From positions 55,609,583 to 55,673,582 of the forward strand of contig OX375875.1 in assembly GCA_947359465.1 (NCBI GenBank): DNA of 64,000 nt, written 5' to 3'. Origin of the DNA: Metellina segmentata (lineage: Eukaryota; Arthropoda; Arachnida; Araneae; Tetragnathidae). A model generated the notes under the pieces. It ran no database searches and was not told where the DNA came from. It saw only the letters and a list, made by a program, of their open reading frames with translations. Of this stretch, positions 53,613-64,000 are shown one piece after another. Position numbers and translations under genes: made by a program. Each line of letters starts with the position of its first letter. Position 1 is the stretch's first letter.

Positions 53613-55596
53613 TCTCTCTATATTAAAAAAAAAAGTAACCGCCGCCGCAGGATTGAAAACTGTGTTGTTTAACTCGATTCTTAGACTATTTCCCGAGAAA
53701 GTACTGATCGGAAAAAAACGAAATTAACATGGTTTGTTCTTCATCGTATTCCCTCGACAATTATTAAGATTCTTTTCCGATGCGGCTATTAGTTTAGGGT
53801 TTATTAACCCTTCTTTGCATAATGGTGGAAATTTCCATCATAACATTGAATGCCCAAAAATTATATAAAAGAACAAGTTCACTTTAAGTTGATCGTGTCT
53901 GGATTCCTTTTTAATGTCTATTGCTTAAAAAAAAAACAAAGCTGTCAAAAATAAGCAAGTGTCACTATCAGTAAAACGAGCTTGAAGTTGTCATTCCGAT
54001 GTTTGTTGTAGTTGCAATAAACGTATGATTTCGTTTTTAATTTTGTTTTATTATATTTGAGTTTCTATTGCTAAAAAAGTGAAAATGAGTGGAAGAAAGG
54101 TTTGTAACATGTGTTTCTGTTATTTTTAGAGCAATTTTTGAAAAAGTTTGCATTTAATTTTAAAAATACCACATGATACCATCATATTGTTTTTTGCTAA
54201 ATTTATACTATAAATATATGCTAAGATTTTTTTTAAACCGTTTTTCCTTTAATTTTGAACATGAATTATATCACCTTGATTTATTTCACCAATAAAGAAA
54301 AAATCACGCAAAGAAGGGTTAAATGTCAAAATTGAAGAAGCGAAATTTCTTCCGCGAGGGAGGAAAACACAAACAAATTTTCAGTCTTCCGTGAGTTTTT
54401 TTTAAAGAGTACCTCTCAACGTAAATTTTTGCAGCTCGTCGAGTTTTTTTTTAAATTTCAATTTGGTTCTTGATAATATTTTTTTGAATTTCGGGAAAAA
54501 TCGGGACATTTTTGTTACTTTTTTTTAAAACTACCGAATCTATATCTTATTACTATTAGTTTTTAATTTTTAAAATATCGCAGTATACCTCAGAATATAC
54601 TCTTTCTTACGGTACTATTATTTTTGAAATCGGTTAATAATTAAATTGGATGCGATCAAAAGTTGGTCATACAAAACTACTTTCTGCTAAAATCGTTATA
54701 TCAACAGCAAAAAACATTATTTTTTAAATTTGAGAACATCACTGAATACATTACATTACAATCTTTCTTATGGTACAATTATTTTTCAAATGGGTTAATA
54801 AATAAAATTGATGCAATTAAAAGTTGGTCATACTATTTTCGGAACTTTCAGATCGTAATTTCCGATACAAAACTAAAACTGTCATATCTATATCGTATTA
54901 CTATTAGTTTTTAATTTTGAAAATATCGCAGTATACCTCAGAATATACTCTTTCTTACGGTACATATATTTTTAAAATTGGTTCATAAATAAATTCGATG
55001 CAATCAAAAGTTGGTGACACAAATTTCGTATTTTTTATTTCGCGGAACAAATGAGGGTTGTATTTTTGACTATCGGGTTTGCCAGTTATCAAATTTATCG
55101 TAGCAACAATTGCCATAAAAACGATTTCTTTTTATTTGGCGAGGAAAAAAGCTCGCTGTTTTCCCTCTGTTGTCAGACGGTTTACCGAGAAAGTACTAAG
55201 TACAGATCGTAAAGTTTGGAGATTAACACGGTTTACTTAAAATTGTACAGGGAACAAGATGCAGAAGATTTTTTTACTCATGCGGCTATTAGTTTAGGGT
55301 GCATTAAGTGTAAAAGTAAAAAAAAAGTGAAATCACTTACGAAAGAGGAATTGGTTTGCGAAGCAAACCAAACGGGATTGCGTAGCAAACCCCCGGGGTC
55401 GGCGAGCGTAAGCGAGCAGGTTGCGAAGCCCTCGTTTTGACGTCATGGACCGTAAAGTGAAATCAGGATAATACAAATTATTCAGATAGTTTCACTCTGC
55501 GAAAGGAATGTTGGTTTGCGAAGCAAATCACATCGGATTGCGTAGCAATCCCCGGGGGTTGGCGAGCGTAAGCGAGCAGGGGGCGGAGCCCCTTAG
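53613..55596 (+). mobile_element. Non-autonomous Helitron, copy B
   Basis: Starts TCTCTCTATATTAAAA after an A and ends GGGGGCGGAGCCCCTTAG before a T. It is inverted relative to copy A and shares its whole internal layout, including GCAGCTCGTCGAGTTTTTTT and the palindromes at the 3' end. Without the nested piggyBac MITE (515 bp including TTAA) its length is close to that of copy A. The 3' CTTAG is a one-base variant of CTAG. Confidence 0.75.
53808..54318 (+). mobile_element. piggyBac-type MITE nested in Helitron B
   Basis: Ends CCCTTCTTTGC and GCAAAGAAGGG are flanked by perfect TTAA on both sides. Copy A of the Helitron lacks this segment at the matching point, which gives an empty site. Near the right side ATGAGTGGAAGAAAG may be a leftover transposase start (MSGRK). 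Confidence 0.85.
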
Positions 55597-55692
55597 TTCA
55601 CTAAAAAAATTGAAAATAAATCGAATAAAATCAGGGAAACTCGAAAAAAATACAACAGATTTGTTAAAAAGAATTGCGATTTTTTTAGTAAA

Positions 55693-55795
55693 CTAGAGGG
55701 CTGTGCCACCTGCTCGCTTACGCTCACCAACCCCCGGGGATTGCTACGCAATCCCATTTGGTTTGCTTCGCAAACCAACACTCCTTTTACATAAC
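55693..55795 (-). mobile_element. Helitron 3' end, copy C
   Basis: On the minus strand the palindromic Helitron tail ends ...CTAG at 55693, with T beyond it. Only about 100 bp of tail is recognisable; the rest runs into the GC-richer ORF region. Copies B and C therefore lie tail to tail, separated by about 96 bp. Confidence 0.65.
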
Positions 55796-55797
55796 TT

Positions 55798-56634
55798 GTG
55801 GGCGAAAAAACGGGGAGAAACGATATCGCGACCCAGGGGGAGGTGGCTGAAGGTCACCAAAAGACACAGGACGAGGTGGATGACCCAACGGATTCATCGG
55901 GAAGATACCAACCGGACATTCCTGGTGAAGTTATTACTCCTAAGGAGGGGGAGAGTCTCAGATGTAGTCGAGTGAAGGGGAAAAGGCGAAGGTCTCGGAA
56001 AGGGGGTGGAGACCAGAGTGAGATGTTGCACAGTGCATTAGGGGACAATACGGGGGTTAAGCAGCACGGGCTAGAGATGGAAAGTTTGGGTCTCGGAGAG
56101 AACGGAAAGTCGGGTGAAAAGGAGTGCTTGTCTGAAACACCAAAGTTCGGCAGGGGAAAACATAAGGGGGAGATTTTATCCCATACGTTCTTGTACACTG
56201 GGGTTAAGTTACGCGGAGCAAAGACGGATAATCGAGAGATCGGTTGGCGGAAAAAGATTCGTCAACGAATAGTTCTCTTGAAGCGCAGACCAGAAAGGTT
56301 AGAAGAGGCTGCGGAGACTTTGACGGGACGAGGAAGAGTAATTAGACCAGGTGTGAGGAAAAGTATAAAGAGGAATGGCAGAGAAGAAGTGAGGTTAGCT
56401 ATGAGGGTAAATCAAAATTTACACGGGAATTCAGTGCGAATAGGGGTGGCGCGAAAGACCTTGGAATACCCTCAATCTAAAATGTGGGGGGTTACTTTTT
56501 ATTGGGGGAAGAGTAACAAGTCATATCATTTGATCGGTACTCAAGAAAGGGGATGGAATAAGCGACTGTCATTCCTATGGTGGCATTATAGAAAAAAAAA
56601 GTTAATTGATCAATTTGGGCAGTGGATTACATGA
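55798..56634 (+). CDS. Unrecognised 278-codon ORF, Arg/Lys/Gly-rich
   Basis: It starts with ATG (MGEKTGRNDIATQGEVAEGH) and runs 278 codons, by far the longest open frame in the window. The first half is polar and disordered-looking (GKRRRSRKGGGDQSE). The second half is basic and more ordered (LLKRRPERLEEAAETLTGRG, MWGVTFYWGKSNKSYHLIG, RLSFLWWHYRKKKLIDQFGQ). It has no signal peptide or membrane segment and no domain I can name. Base composition is clearly richer in G than its flanks. It probably belongs to a mobile element, for example a retroelement or a gene carried by the 5-kb element. The start codon is uncertain. Confidence 0.4.
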   Translation: MGEKTGRNDIATQGEVAEGHQKTQDEVDDPTDSSGRYQPDIPGEVITPKEGESLRCSRVKGKRRRSRKGGGDQSEMLHSALGDNTGVKQHGLEMESLGLGENGKSGEKECLSETPKFGRGKHKGEILSHTFLYTGVKLRGAKTDNREIGWRKKIRQRIVLLKRRPERLEEAAETLTGRGRVIRPGVRKSIKRNGREEVRLAMRVNQNLHGNSVRIGVARKTLEYPQSKMWGVTFYWGKSNKSYHLIGTQERGWNKRLSFLWWHYRKKKLIDQFGQWIT

Positions 56635-56639
56635 AAATT

Positions 56640-57566
56640 GATCGGTTTGCTAAAGGCGGTCCTTAAGGGCCTGGAGAACCACTGATTACGAAATAAATGA
56701 ATGTTTGAAATTAGGATTAAGCTGTATATAATTAAGTTTTCAATTTGTTTAAGTTCCTGTGTTTATGTATTTGGTCATTTAAGTATAGTACACAAAGTGA
56801 GATTTCTGTAAATGAGACTGGCAATATTTTATCCTTTATTGAAATGAATGTTTAAGTGCTTGGCACTAATGAAATTACATTGCCAGGAAGTGTTAAGATT
56901 TTTAAGTGCTTACCACTGATGAAATTTTACTGTCGGGGAATGAGATTTTTTTAAAGTTGTGATGTATAGTAGATTTTTGTATACATTCCTTTCCCCTAGT
57001 TCTATTTTGTGTAGTGATTGGTGTCGATAGAACCTAGTTTGTAAACTCATGCATGAGAGTATTGTTGAGGCATGTTTGCCAACTAGGGGCACAAACACTC
57101 TTACACAGACTCCGATTTGGCTCGGTGGTGACGATTGGAAGGGCACCAATATACCCGCCCCCTTTAATTTAAGGTTCTTAATTGTAAGACCAAGGGGTCT
57201 GACAATTTTAAACCGATGGGGAGGTGTGAGGTTCGGAGGTTCTCCGGCCAACACAGGGAGGAATGTCTGGCAGGGGGGACATCTTCTAGGTAAGTTGGCT
57301 GGGGTGTCTGTGAAAGGTCACCCCGGGTCAGGAGGAGGAAAAGGGAAGAAAGGACTCGACCCACGGAGACCGGATCGAACGGACGTGAGGGGCTCTCTGC
57401 TGCTGTTTTTTACTGTATTGAATTATATTCCTATGTAACCAAGAAATGTCAGAATAAATAGATGGAAAAGATATCTATGAAGTGTTGCCCTCTCCAGTGG
57501 ATGAAACGAACCACACACACTCACCAGAGATATAGCGGTAGAGAAAGGGTGAGGTGTGATAATGTT
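56640..57566. other. GC-richer non-coding stretch downstream of the unknown ORF
   Basis: It ends near AATAAATAGATGG (57452) and contains GGTCACCCCGGGTCAGGAGG and similar G-rich stretches. It looks like the 3' part of a retroelement or long terminal repeat, but I found no matching second copy, so it stays unclassified. Confidence 0.35.
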
Positions 57567-57751
57567 AATCAACAATCAGACATGTAATAAAATTAATCTA
57601 AAAGGGGCGGATGTGAATTCGAACAACGGAACCATTTCAAAATATTAAGTTGTGGCAACGATAACATTTAAATGCTATCGTTACCAAAATTTAATGTTTT
57701 TGAAATGGTTCCGTCGTTCGAATTTATATTTGGCTGACTGTACTATAAGTA

Positions 57752-58905
57752 CACTCATTGCCATAAAAATTTGCGCACCAAGAAAAAGTCAAAACGAAAC
57801 GAAATTTTACACATGTAAGTACTACTTTGATATAAGTAAGTGATTAGAAAATCAAATAAAAACGATCATTTATTGCAGAAAAAAGTACAAATGAACGTAA
57901 GTTTTAGTACTCTGTTGGACCCCCTCTAGCGCGAATGCACGATACGATACGAGCGGGCATTGAGGCATAAAAGTTCCGTATGATGTCCTGAGACATCTCG
58001 TTCCACAGTTGCTGTAAACGCGCCTCTACTTCGACCAAACTTGTAGGGTTTCCAACTTGACGTCCCAAATGATTCCAGATATGCTCGATTGGTGACAAAT
58101 CTGGGGATCGAGCTTGCCAGGGAAGGGTGGTAATGTGGCGGAGGCAGTCTTGTGACATCCTTGCTGTGTGTGTGGCCGAGCTTTGTCTTGTTGAAAAATG
58201 GCTCCTGGGAGCCCTGCCATGAGTGGCATCAGATGTGGCTGAAGGATGTCATGTACGTACCGCTGGGCTGTCATTGTGCCATGGATCAATATTAGGGGTG
58301 ACCGTGTGTCGTAAGCAATGGAACCCCATACCAACACACCAGCTGTGGGAGCGGTGTGTTGCTGTAAAGCGAAGGCAGGATTGAGGCGTTCACGACGGGG
58401 CCTCCACACACGAACACGATTGTCATCACTGCTGAAATTGAATCTAGATTCATCGATGAAGAAGACCTGGTCCATTTCCATAGCAGTCCAATCCCGTCGT
58501 GCGCGACACCACTCCAAACGGAGGCGTCGGTGGGTGGGTGTCATTGGCAGCACACTTAATGCGCGTCGCAATACGAGATGTCCTTCAGCCAGGCGCCTTG
58601 CGATGGTTCGGGAAGACACAGGTGACCGTAGTGGAGGTGCTGCCTGTGTCTGGATAGCGGCCAATGAGGCAGTTAGCTCTACGCGTGCATTTTGTATGAT
58701 GTGACGGTCTTCTCGACCACTAGTCTGTCGAGGGCGTCCTGAGCCTGGTCGCCGTGTAAATCTGTCCACTGGTGTGTCTGTCCACAGGTCCCAACACCTC
58801 CTCACAGTAAAATCAGAACGACCTACTTCACGAGCTAATCGCCGAGCTGACCACCAGCTTCCATCATCTCGATGATTCTTCCTCTCTCGAACTCTGAACA
58901 GCTTG
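57752..58905 (-). mobile_element. Tc1-like (DD34E) element, 5'-truncated
   Basis: The left end CACTCATTGCCATAAAAATT follows TA. The transposase runs on the minus strand from about 58905 to 57904. No matching inverted end is seen at 58905, where the N-terminus of the protein is cut off. The element borders the 5-kb composite element at 57740. Confidence 0.75.
57904..58902 (-). pseudogene. Tc1-like transposase, one frameshift
   Basis: From the right: SARRLAREVGRSDFTVRRCW (HTH), RPGSGRPRQTSGREDR (GRPR AT-hook-like), HRRLRLEWCRARRDW, FFIDESRFNFSSDD (first Asp), GVLVWGSIAYDT and FQQDKARPH (second Asp). A frameshift near 58160 then moves to ARSPDLSPIEHIWNHLGRQV with the Glu. Asp-Asp-34-Glu spacing is typical of Tc1. 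It is nearly intact, with one frameshift and a missing start, so a recent insertion is likely. Confidence 0.88.
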
Positions 58906-58952
58906 TGTAAATATGAACAAGGGATTAATTTGTGAAAACCGCATTATATATA

Positions 58953-59821
58953 CACAGTCCAGTCACATTAATGTGACCACCACCTACTTTCGACGTCAAC
59001 GTGAAATAACCAATCACAAAAGGCAAGTGGCAGCACATTGCAGTGGAGTGTATATAAAGGATGTCCTAGGGCACCGGAAAGCATTTCAATCGTTGGCGTA
59101 ATGCAGAAACGTAGCGATTTATCCGACGTCCAAAAGGGCATGATTATTGGCTTTCGGGCCAAGGGTGGAAGCAATTCGGATTTCTAATTTTGTGAACTGT
59201 TCGCGTGCAGCCGTGGTAAAAGTAAACCGTGCATGGCAAAATGGCACTATCCAAAATCAGCGGCGTACACATTTGGTGCACCACGGGCTATAGATGACAG
59301 AGGCGAACGAAGGCTGCGGAGATGCGTTCGGGCGAATAGACGTGCAACTGTTGAGCAACTGACCGCCCAGATGAACCAAAGGGGCTACCAAGAGTGTATC
59401 CTCAACAACGGTTCAGCGAACGTTGCTGCGCATGGGCCTCCGAAGCAGACGCCTGGTTAATGCACCTATGCTGACTGCTGTTCATCGGCAACGAAGGCTG
59501 GAATTTGCACGCCAGTACCGCAACTGGACGTCCACAGAGAGGCGACAGGTGGGTCCGATAAATCACGTTTTATGCTCCATCGGACAGATGGACGTTGGCG
59601 TATACGGCGTGAAACGTCTGAAAGCAAACACCCTGCAACAATTGCCATGGATCCTCAACCGCGTAATCAACCGCAGCTGGACACGGCATGGCTCAAAATC
59701 CCAGTGAACACCTTCAGAAACCTTATTGACTCTCTTCCTGCACGTCTCGCAGCGGTCCGCTCTGCCAAAGGTGGTTATTCTGGCTTTTGACAGGTGGTCA
59801 CATTAATGTGACTGGACTGTG
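58953..59821 (+). mobile_element. Tc1-like deletion derivative, copy 2
   Basis: The ends CACAGTCCAGTCACATTAAT and complement are flanked by TA. It carries the same scrambled transposase pieces as the copy at 24510 (for example AWQNGTIQNQRR, ERRLRRCVRANRRA, VNAPMLTAVHRQRRLEFARQ) and the same deletions. It inserted into a TA-rich stretch that is itself duplicated to the right. Confidence 0.88.
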
Positions 59822-59977
59822 TATATATTAGCAAAGTTTTTCTCAACTGAATGGGGGTGGGGTTGAACCCCAGCCCCTCCTGACAGCTATATTTAGTACA
59901 CAAGTAAAACATTAATTAAAATTAAGTTATGAATAGTTTGTGTAGTTATTAACAAGGGATTAATTTGTGAAAAACTC

Positions 59978-59978
<1 letters not shown>

Positions 59979-60014
<36 letters not shown>
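59979..60014. repeat. (TA)n microsatellite
   Basis: About 18 alternating TA units within the second unit of the tandem duplication. Confidence 0.85.
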
Positions 60015-60017
<3 letters not shown>

Positions 60018-60060
60018 CAAAATGTTTTTCTCAAATGAATGGGGGGAGGGGTTTGAATTC

Positions 60061-61779
60061 AACTAGAATACGATTACAAAATGTTAATGAATTTTGTTTT
60101 ATTCAGTTACCCGCGAGTGCAATGTTTTAAAAATTTATAATTAAGTGAATCAAAAATAATATAAAAATAATTTATTTGAATTAATACTGCTAGCTGGAGT
60201 GGCAACCCGATACGTTGCAATTTTTTTTTTTAATCTAGCTTATCTAATTCTTTGCAAAAACTACCCCAGTAAAGTTGAATAAAGAAAATTTTTTTGAAGA
60301 TTTTCAAGGGTGATTCTGCTTTTAAAATTCGAAGCAATCGGTTATCAGTTCCGAAAAAAAACCCAACCCGATCGACTGAAAAAAACATAGGAGGAAAAGA
60401 CCGCAAAAGCGTAAGCCAGAGTGCTAGACGACCGGGAGAACAAGGAATTCCACAAATCGGGAAAAGTCGTTAGAAAACTGAAAATTTCGGACTCGTCTTG
60501 TATTTGGAGGCTGACCAAAAACCAAAGTAATTTTTCTTTGCGATATAATTTTTTTTCTCTTTGTATCATGGTGACAAATACTCAACGGCCGAATATGCTT
60601 AAATTTCCCTTTGCTTTTGTTATTGCATGCGCAATCCATTTCCATCGTCAGCCTACATGATTATTTTAAAATTAATTTTTTTTCATTAAAATGCTCTATA
60701 CATCTATTCAATAAAATTGTATTTTATTTTGTTAACCATATCATTAATTTTATAAATTGATCATAGTTTTTTTATAGCTCTTATGATCGTTTCGGTTCAC
60801 AAGAAAATCTAGTAAATTTTGATCTGGTAAAATTTGACTCTGACGTATGCAACTTGCAATCCTTTTCCATCTTTCTTAGTAAATGAATAGCTTGCCACTA
60901 ATTTTGTTGTATGGATACTTCCGATGTGCTAATAAGAGAATTTACTTCTTTTTTTTATTTGAATTTCTGAGTATTATAAAATAATTACTTCGGTGAGTAA
61001 TTTCTATTTCATAAGCGGGCTGAAGCTGCAGAAATAACAAAGTAAGCAATATAATTTAAAACAAAAAAAATTAGTAAATTTGCGAAAATGAAAGGGTTAT
61101 TGTTGGATCAGGGTGGAACTTGCCCCAGACAACACAAATTGGTGTTTCCTACGCATGAGCAGCAATTTTCTAAAAAATTGTTCATACACTACCCCAAAAA
61201 CCATTAAAAAGCAAATACAAAACAAAACGAAAAGAATAAGAAAACGAAATCAAACTCGCAACAGCAGCTGGGGAGCCGGCAACACCAAGCCCTGTCCTCG
61301 TCAAACGTAACTTTTTCTTTCCCCTTTTTATGAAAGCAAATGCTTTGCGAAGAGATAAAAGAAAAACATCCCGTTTTTTTCGTATGGTCTTCATTCTATA
61401 ATTTCTTTATATACACGAAAATGCCCACATATTAACTACTGAATTTTGTAAAATTCAGACGGTTTAGTTTGAAACCAATCTGATTTATGTGTGGCATTAT
61501 TTATGTGTGTATAATTAAAAGAAAGGACTTGAATATTAAATTTTTTACATACTACTGTGTTCTTATAAGATTAACTAATCTGTAAGAGCATCCCCACTTT
61601 TGGTCGAAAGTCAGGTATTACATTGTATAATACGGTTTCTTCAATGTTGTATTTAAGTCCTTGGAAAGACCTTATTTAGTCGTAAAAAGTCCTTATTTTT
61701 AGTTAGGGGGGAAAAAAAGTGGGAACCCTGTAACACCACTTTTAAAACCCGCATTGCTGGTCTCTCGACAGCTTGGTCG
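60061..61779. other. Intergenic, nothing recognised
   Basis: AT-rich sequence with several overlapping small open frames but no gene, RNA or transposon landmark. Confidence 0.45.
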
Positions 61780-61845
61780 CAGCGCCATCTCGTGAGGAGT
61801 GGAGTAGGAGTACAGCGCCATCTCGTGATAAGTTGAGTAGGAACA
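61780..61845 (+). repeat. Two-copy 33-bp tandem repeat
   Basis: CAGCGCCATCTCGTGAGGAG and CAGCGCCATCTCGTGATAAG start units at 61780 and 61813, with GAGTAGGA in both. The unit may be a piece of a larger repeat. Confidence 0.7.
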
Positions 61846-62940
61846 TCTAATCTTAATTTTAAATCACGCTCACTTGCTTATTTAAAAATATCTTGATTAT
61901 GCCATTGTAAAAAGGATTATTGCAAATGCATGGTGGATAAACTAACAATAAAAATGTATTCACATTAAACAAGGACACATTAGCATAGACATGAAATACA
62001 CTTGCACTGGGATGTGTACTAGAGGAATGACTTGATTTAATATTAGCCAAGTTTGCACGTGTACTTTTTTTTGTATTCATTATAGCACACACATGCTGCT
62101 TGGACAAGATAAGATGTCTTTCAATACTTGCTTGAAGTATAGGATTTATTGTGGTAATATTTCATTATTAATGTTGGCACTTAAAGATTTTATAGACTAA
62201 GTCTTGGCAGATAGGAAGAATTTTTCATTTTATTAAGGAGCATATCTTATCTCTTATTAGCATGTCTGTTCTAAAATAAAAAGATTTTTAATTGCACGAG
62301 TTTGCGTTGTTTTACTCATTTTGTGTTTTAACAAAAATCAATTTGTTGCTTTGATTATTAGTCAAGAATGTCTTGCTCATAATCGTTTTGATTACCAATT
62401 TGATTCCTAATACATAGCATTTAACTAACAAAGCTGTTTTTAATGAGAATGATGAAATAAATCATCTAGGGAATTCTCCACAGAAGTCTAAATTTGCTGA
62501 CTTTTTTCACCCACAAGTTTTTATCAATTTTCCAGACCTCTGCAGGTAGTGATCATGACTCTTATATTTCCTGCCATATATATTTCGATATAAACTCATT
62601 GAAAAGTTAACTGTAATCGATAGAAATTCGAGCTTTTTACTAATCAATAGTGGAATATGTTTTCTGTATGTTGATGGGAACAATGTTCAATATTTTCAGT
62701 GAAAGAAGAAAAATTGACGTACTATACCTTTAAAGTACAAGTTTTGGTTTAAGCATTCCAGTCTCAAATGTTCTTTCACTGATGAGCAATAAATCGACAT
62801 CAGAAATCAAAGCAGCTTAGAACTAATTATTTCAACCAATGGGAGCAATTGATTAGTCTTTGAAATTGTGTGTACATGATAAAAAATTCTTAGTTGTGCA
62901 GAATCAATGAACAAATACATATAGGGGTTTGGACTACGAA
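61846..62940. other. Intergenic, nothing recognised
   Basis: AT-rich sequence without recognisable coding or repeat landmarks. Confidence 0.45.
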
Positions 62941-63655
62941 CAGGGGTGAAAACAGTCAAAATGTGTAAAAAAAGAGGAAAATATACGCAGCGTTATTTTG
63001 AACTACAAAAATAGCGGAATAAGAATACTTTATTTGTGTACTAATGTGTGTACAGAGAATAGTGATGCAGCCAGAAATTTTTTCTGAGAGGGGTAGGCAA
63101 ATTTTTTGTTTGATAAAACCTAATAAAGTCCACTAAAAACAATAAAATTTGTCTTTGGAAGTAGGGAGGTTAACCCATAACCTCTCACGGCTGCGCCACT
63201 AGTACAGAATGTGTTTATGATTAGCAGCATGTATTCTTGCCTATTATTAGCTTAAAAGCTCTACAAAGTCCACTACAAACAATGAAATTTGTCTTTGGAA
63301 AAGGTTGGCACCTCATGTGTAAACTCAAATTTTGTAAAAGAGAAAACATATGTTGGCAACTTTGTAAACAGAAAAATAAGTTGCATGAAGTTGAAAATGT
63401 TATTTTTATGAATATTTTTGAACATTTCACCAATGGTGAGATTTTTTTTAAGAGTTGCATTTTTTTCCAAAAACCTTGATACAAAAATGAAATTAACAGG
63501 AAATAAAAATGCTATATTACAAAAGAATAAATAAAATAAATACTATTTTTATTAAATAGCATAAATTTTATATGTAGACACCAAAAATAAAAATGGTACA
63601 GCTTTAGTCTACGTTTATAGCAGTGGCAACGGACTTGGCGCTTTTTTTTTGGCGC
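62941..63655. mobile_element. CAGGGGT-type element, truncated second copy
   Basis: Begins CAGGGGTGAAAACAGTCAAA and follows the element at 44679 up to AACGGACTTGGCGC, after which the two diverge. It has an internal duplication: AAAGTCCACTA and AATTTGTCTTTGGA occur near 63125 and 63265, around about 100 bp of extra sequence. Confidence 0.65.
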
Positions 63656-64000
63656 TGTACCATATGGTACTAGCCGACCCTTTTTCCTAACACGTGGACG
63701 CTGGAATGTTTCGAAATGCAAAAACAACTTCAGACTTTGCACGTGCGGAGTTTCCGTCGGTTCCCTAATCCCAGGTCTGGGATCAAGTTTTGCTGTGGGG
63801 GACTCAAGTCGGCATGACAGACGGTTTTCGCATCTGTGTGGGGGTGTTTCTGTTCTGGAGAGGACATAAACATCTCTAGAGGGCTCGGAATTCACCCCCC
63901 TCTCGTTGGCGGCTGCGGTTCTGTTGAGCGTAGCGAAGATGGATTTTAGGGATTCGGACTCGAGAATCGACGAGAGACAGACGTCTCTGTTTTGCCATTT
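63656..64000 (+). other. GC-richer edge segment with an ORF start, unknown
   Basis: Composition changes at 63656. An ATG at 63939 opens MDFRDSDSRIDERQTSLFCH and runs off the window. It could be the 5' end of a retroelement inserted into the CAGGGGT element. Only 20 codons are visible, so no assignment is made. Confidence 0.3.

Larger units (their letters stand above)
52737..57740. mobile_element. 5-kb composite element with hairpin-bearing inverted ends
   Basis: Inverted arms (about 52737-52917 and 57567-57740) start CAGTCAGCCAAATATAAATT and are flanked by TA. Each arm is itself a hairpin, since the segment TGGCAACG...CGTTGCCA recurs inverted within it. Between them lie a palindrome, a Helitron with nested MITE, a second Helitron end and an unknown GC-richer ORF. 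TA flanks and CAGT ends fit a Tc1/mariner-superfamily element enlarged by later insertions. Confidence 0.6.
58914..60060 (+). repeat. Tandem duplication, first unit split by the Tc1-like element
   Basis: GAACAAGGGATTAATTTGTG and TTAGCAAAGTTTTTCTCAAC-type segments occur at 58914 and 59830 and again at about 59950 and 60015. Removing the transposon leaves two adjacent units of roughly 200 bp, each with (TA)n in the middle. Confidence 0.7.

Noticed and set aside
55854..56198. 114-codon minus-strand ORF
   Set aside because: Antisense to the longer unknown ORF and without any feature of its own; I kept only the longer frame, at low confidence.
56910..57438. Opposing ORFs of 114 and 129 codons
   Set aside because: No motif and both frames overlap the GC-richer stretch; composition explains the open frames.
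58318..58704. 128-codon plus-strand ORF
   Set aside because: Antisense shadow of the Tc1-like transposase.
63512..63895. 127-codon minus-strand ORF
   Set aside because: It crosses the border between the CAGGGGT element and the edge insertion, so it is a chimeric chance frame.

Overview
The window is animal nuclear DNA: AT-rich, with spliced genes, long introns and very many transposons. The two recognisable genes are metazoan housekeeping genes. The repeat mix (tRNA-headed SINE, hAT, Tc1/pogo, piggyBac, Helitron, PIF/Harbinger and MULE-like elements, a LINE RNase H remnant) suggests an arthropod, possibly an arachnid, but the sequence alone does not fix the species.

Left half, + strand (4009-23339): the last ten exons of a FAM114A1/A2 (NOXP20, DUF719) homologue. 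They encode 384 residues in perfect phase. The N-terminal exon(s) lie before the window. Its introns hold a Helitron, a broken hAT-like transposase, a pogo/Tigger element with many copies of one short motif, a Tc1 remnant, a tandem SINE pair, a hAT-type MITE carrying a SINE, a 2.8-kb element with about 640-bp inverted ends, and a 2.1-kb CAGGGTGGC-type element.

Middle, - strand (49702 down to 24250): a complete NUP58 (NUPL1, nucleoporin p58/p45) homologue. Fifteen coding exons give 524 residues: FG-repeat N-terminus, coiled-coil core, and C-terminus ending in PPAGNKRGKR plus five residues. The two genes converge tail to tail, with stop codons about 0.9 kb apart. NUP58 introns hold many MITEs with exact target-site duplications.

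The most unusual item is at 48086-49127 in NUP58 intron 1. It is a 1042-bp element with inverted ends (GGTGGAGTGG) and a perfect 8-bp target duplication. It carries a broken N-terminal HUH endonuclease fragment of a CRESS-DNA-virus-type replication protein. A 177-bp relative with the same ends lies at 52273-52449.

Right part (49703-64000): no host gene was recognised. It contains a MULE-like element with 9-bp target duplications around a LINE fragment, and a 5-kb element with hairpin-bearing inverted ends. Inside the latter are a complete Helitron (itself hit by a piggyBac MITE), a second Helitron end, a palindrome and an unrecognised 278-codon ORF. Further right are a frameshifted DD34E Tc1-type transposase, a Tc1-type deletion derivative with a near-twin at 24510, and other repeats. 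All coordinates and element borders were read by eye; no alignment or database search was run.
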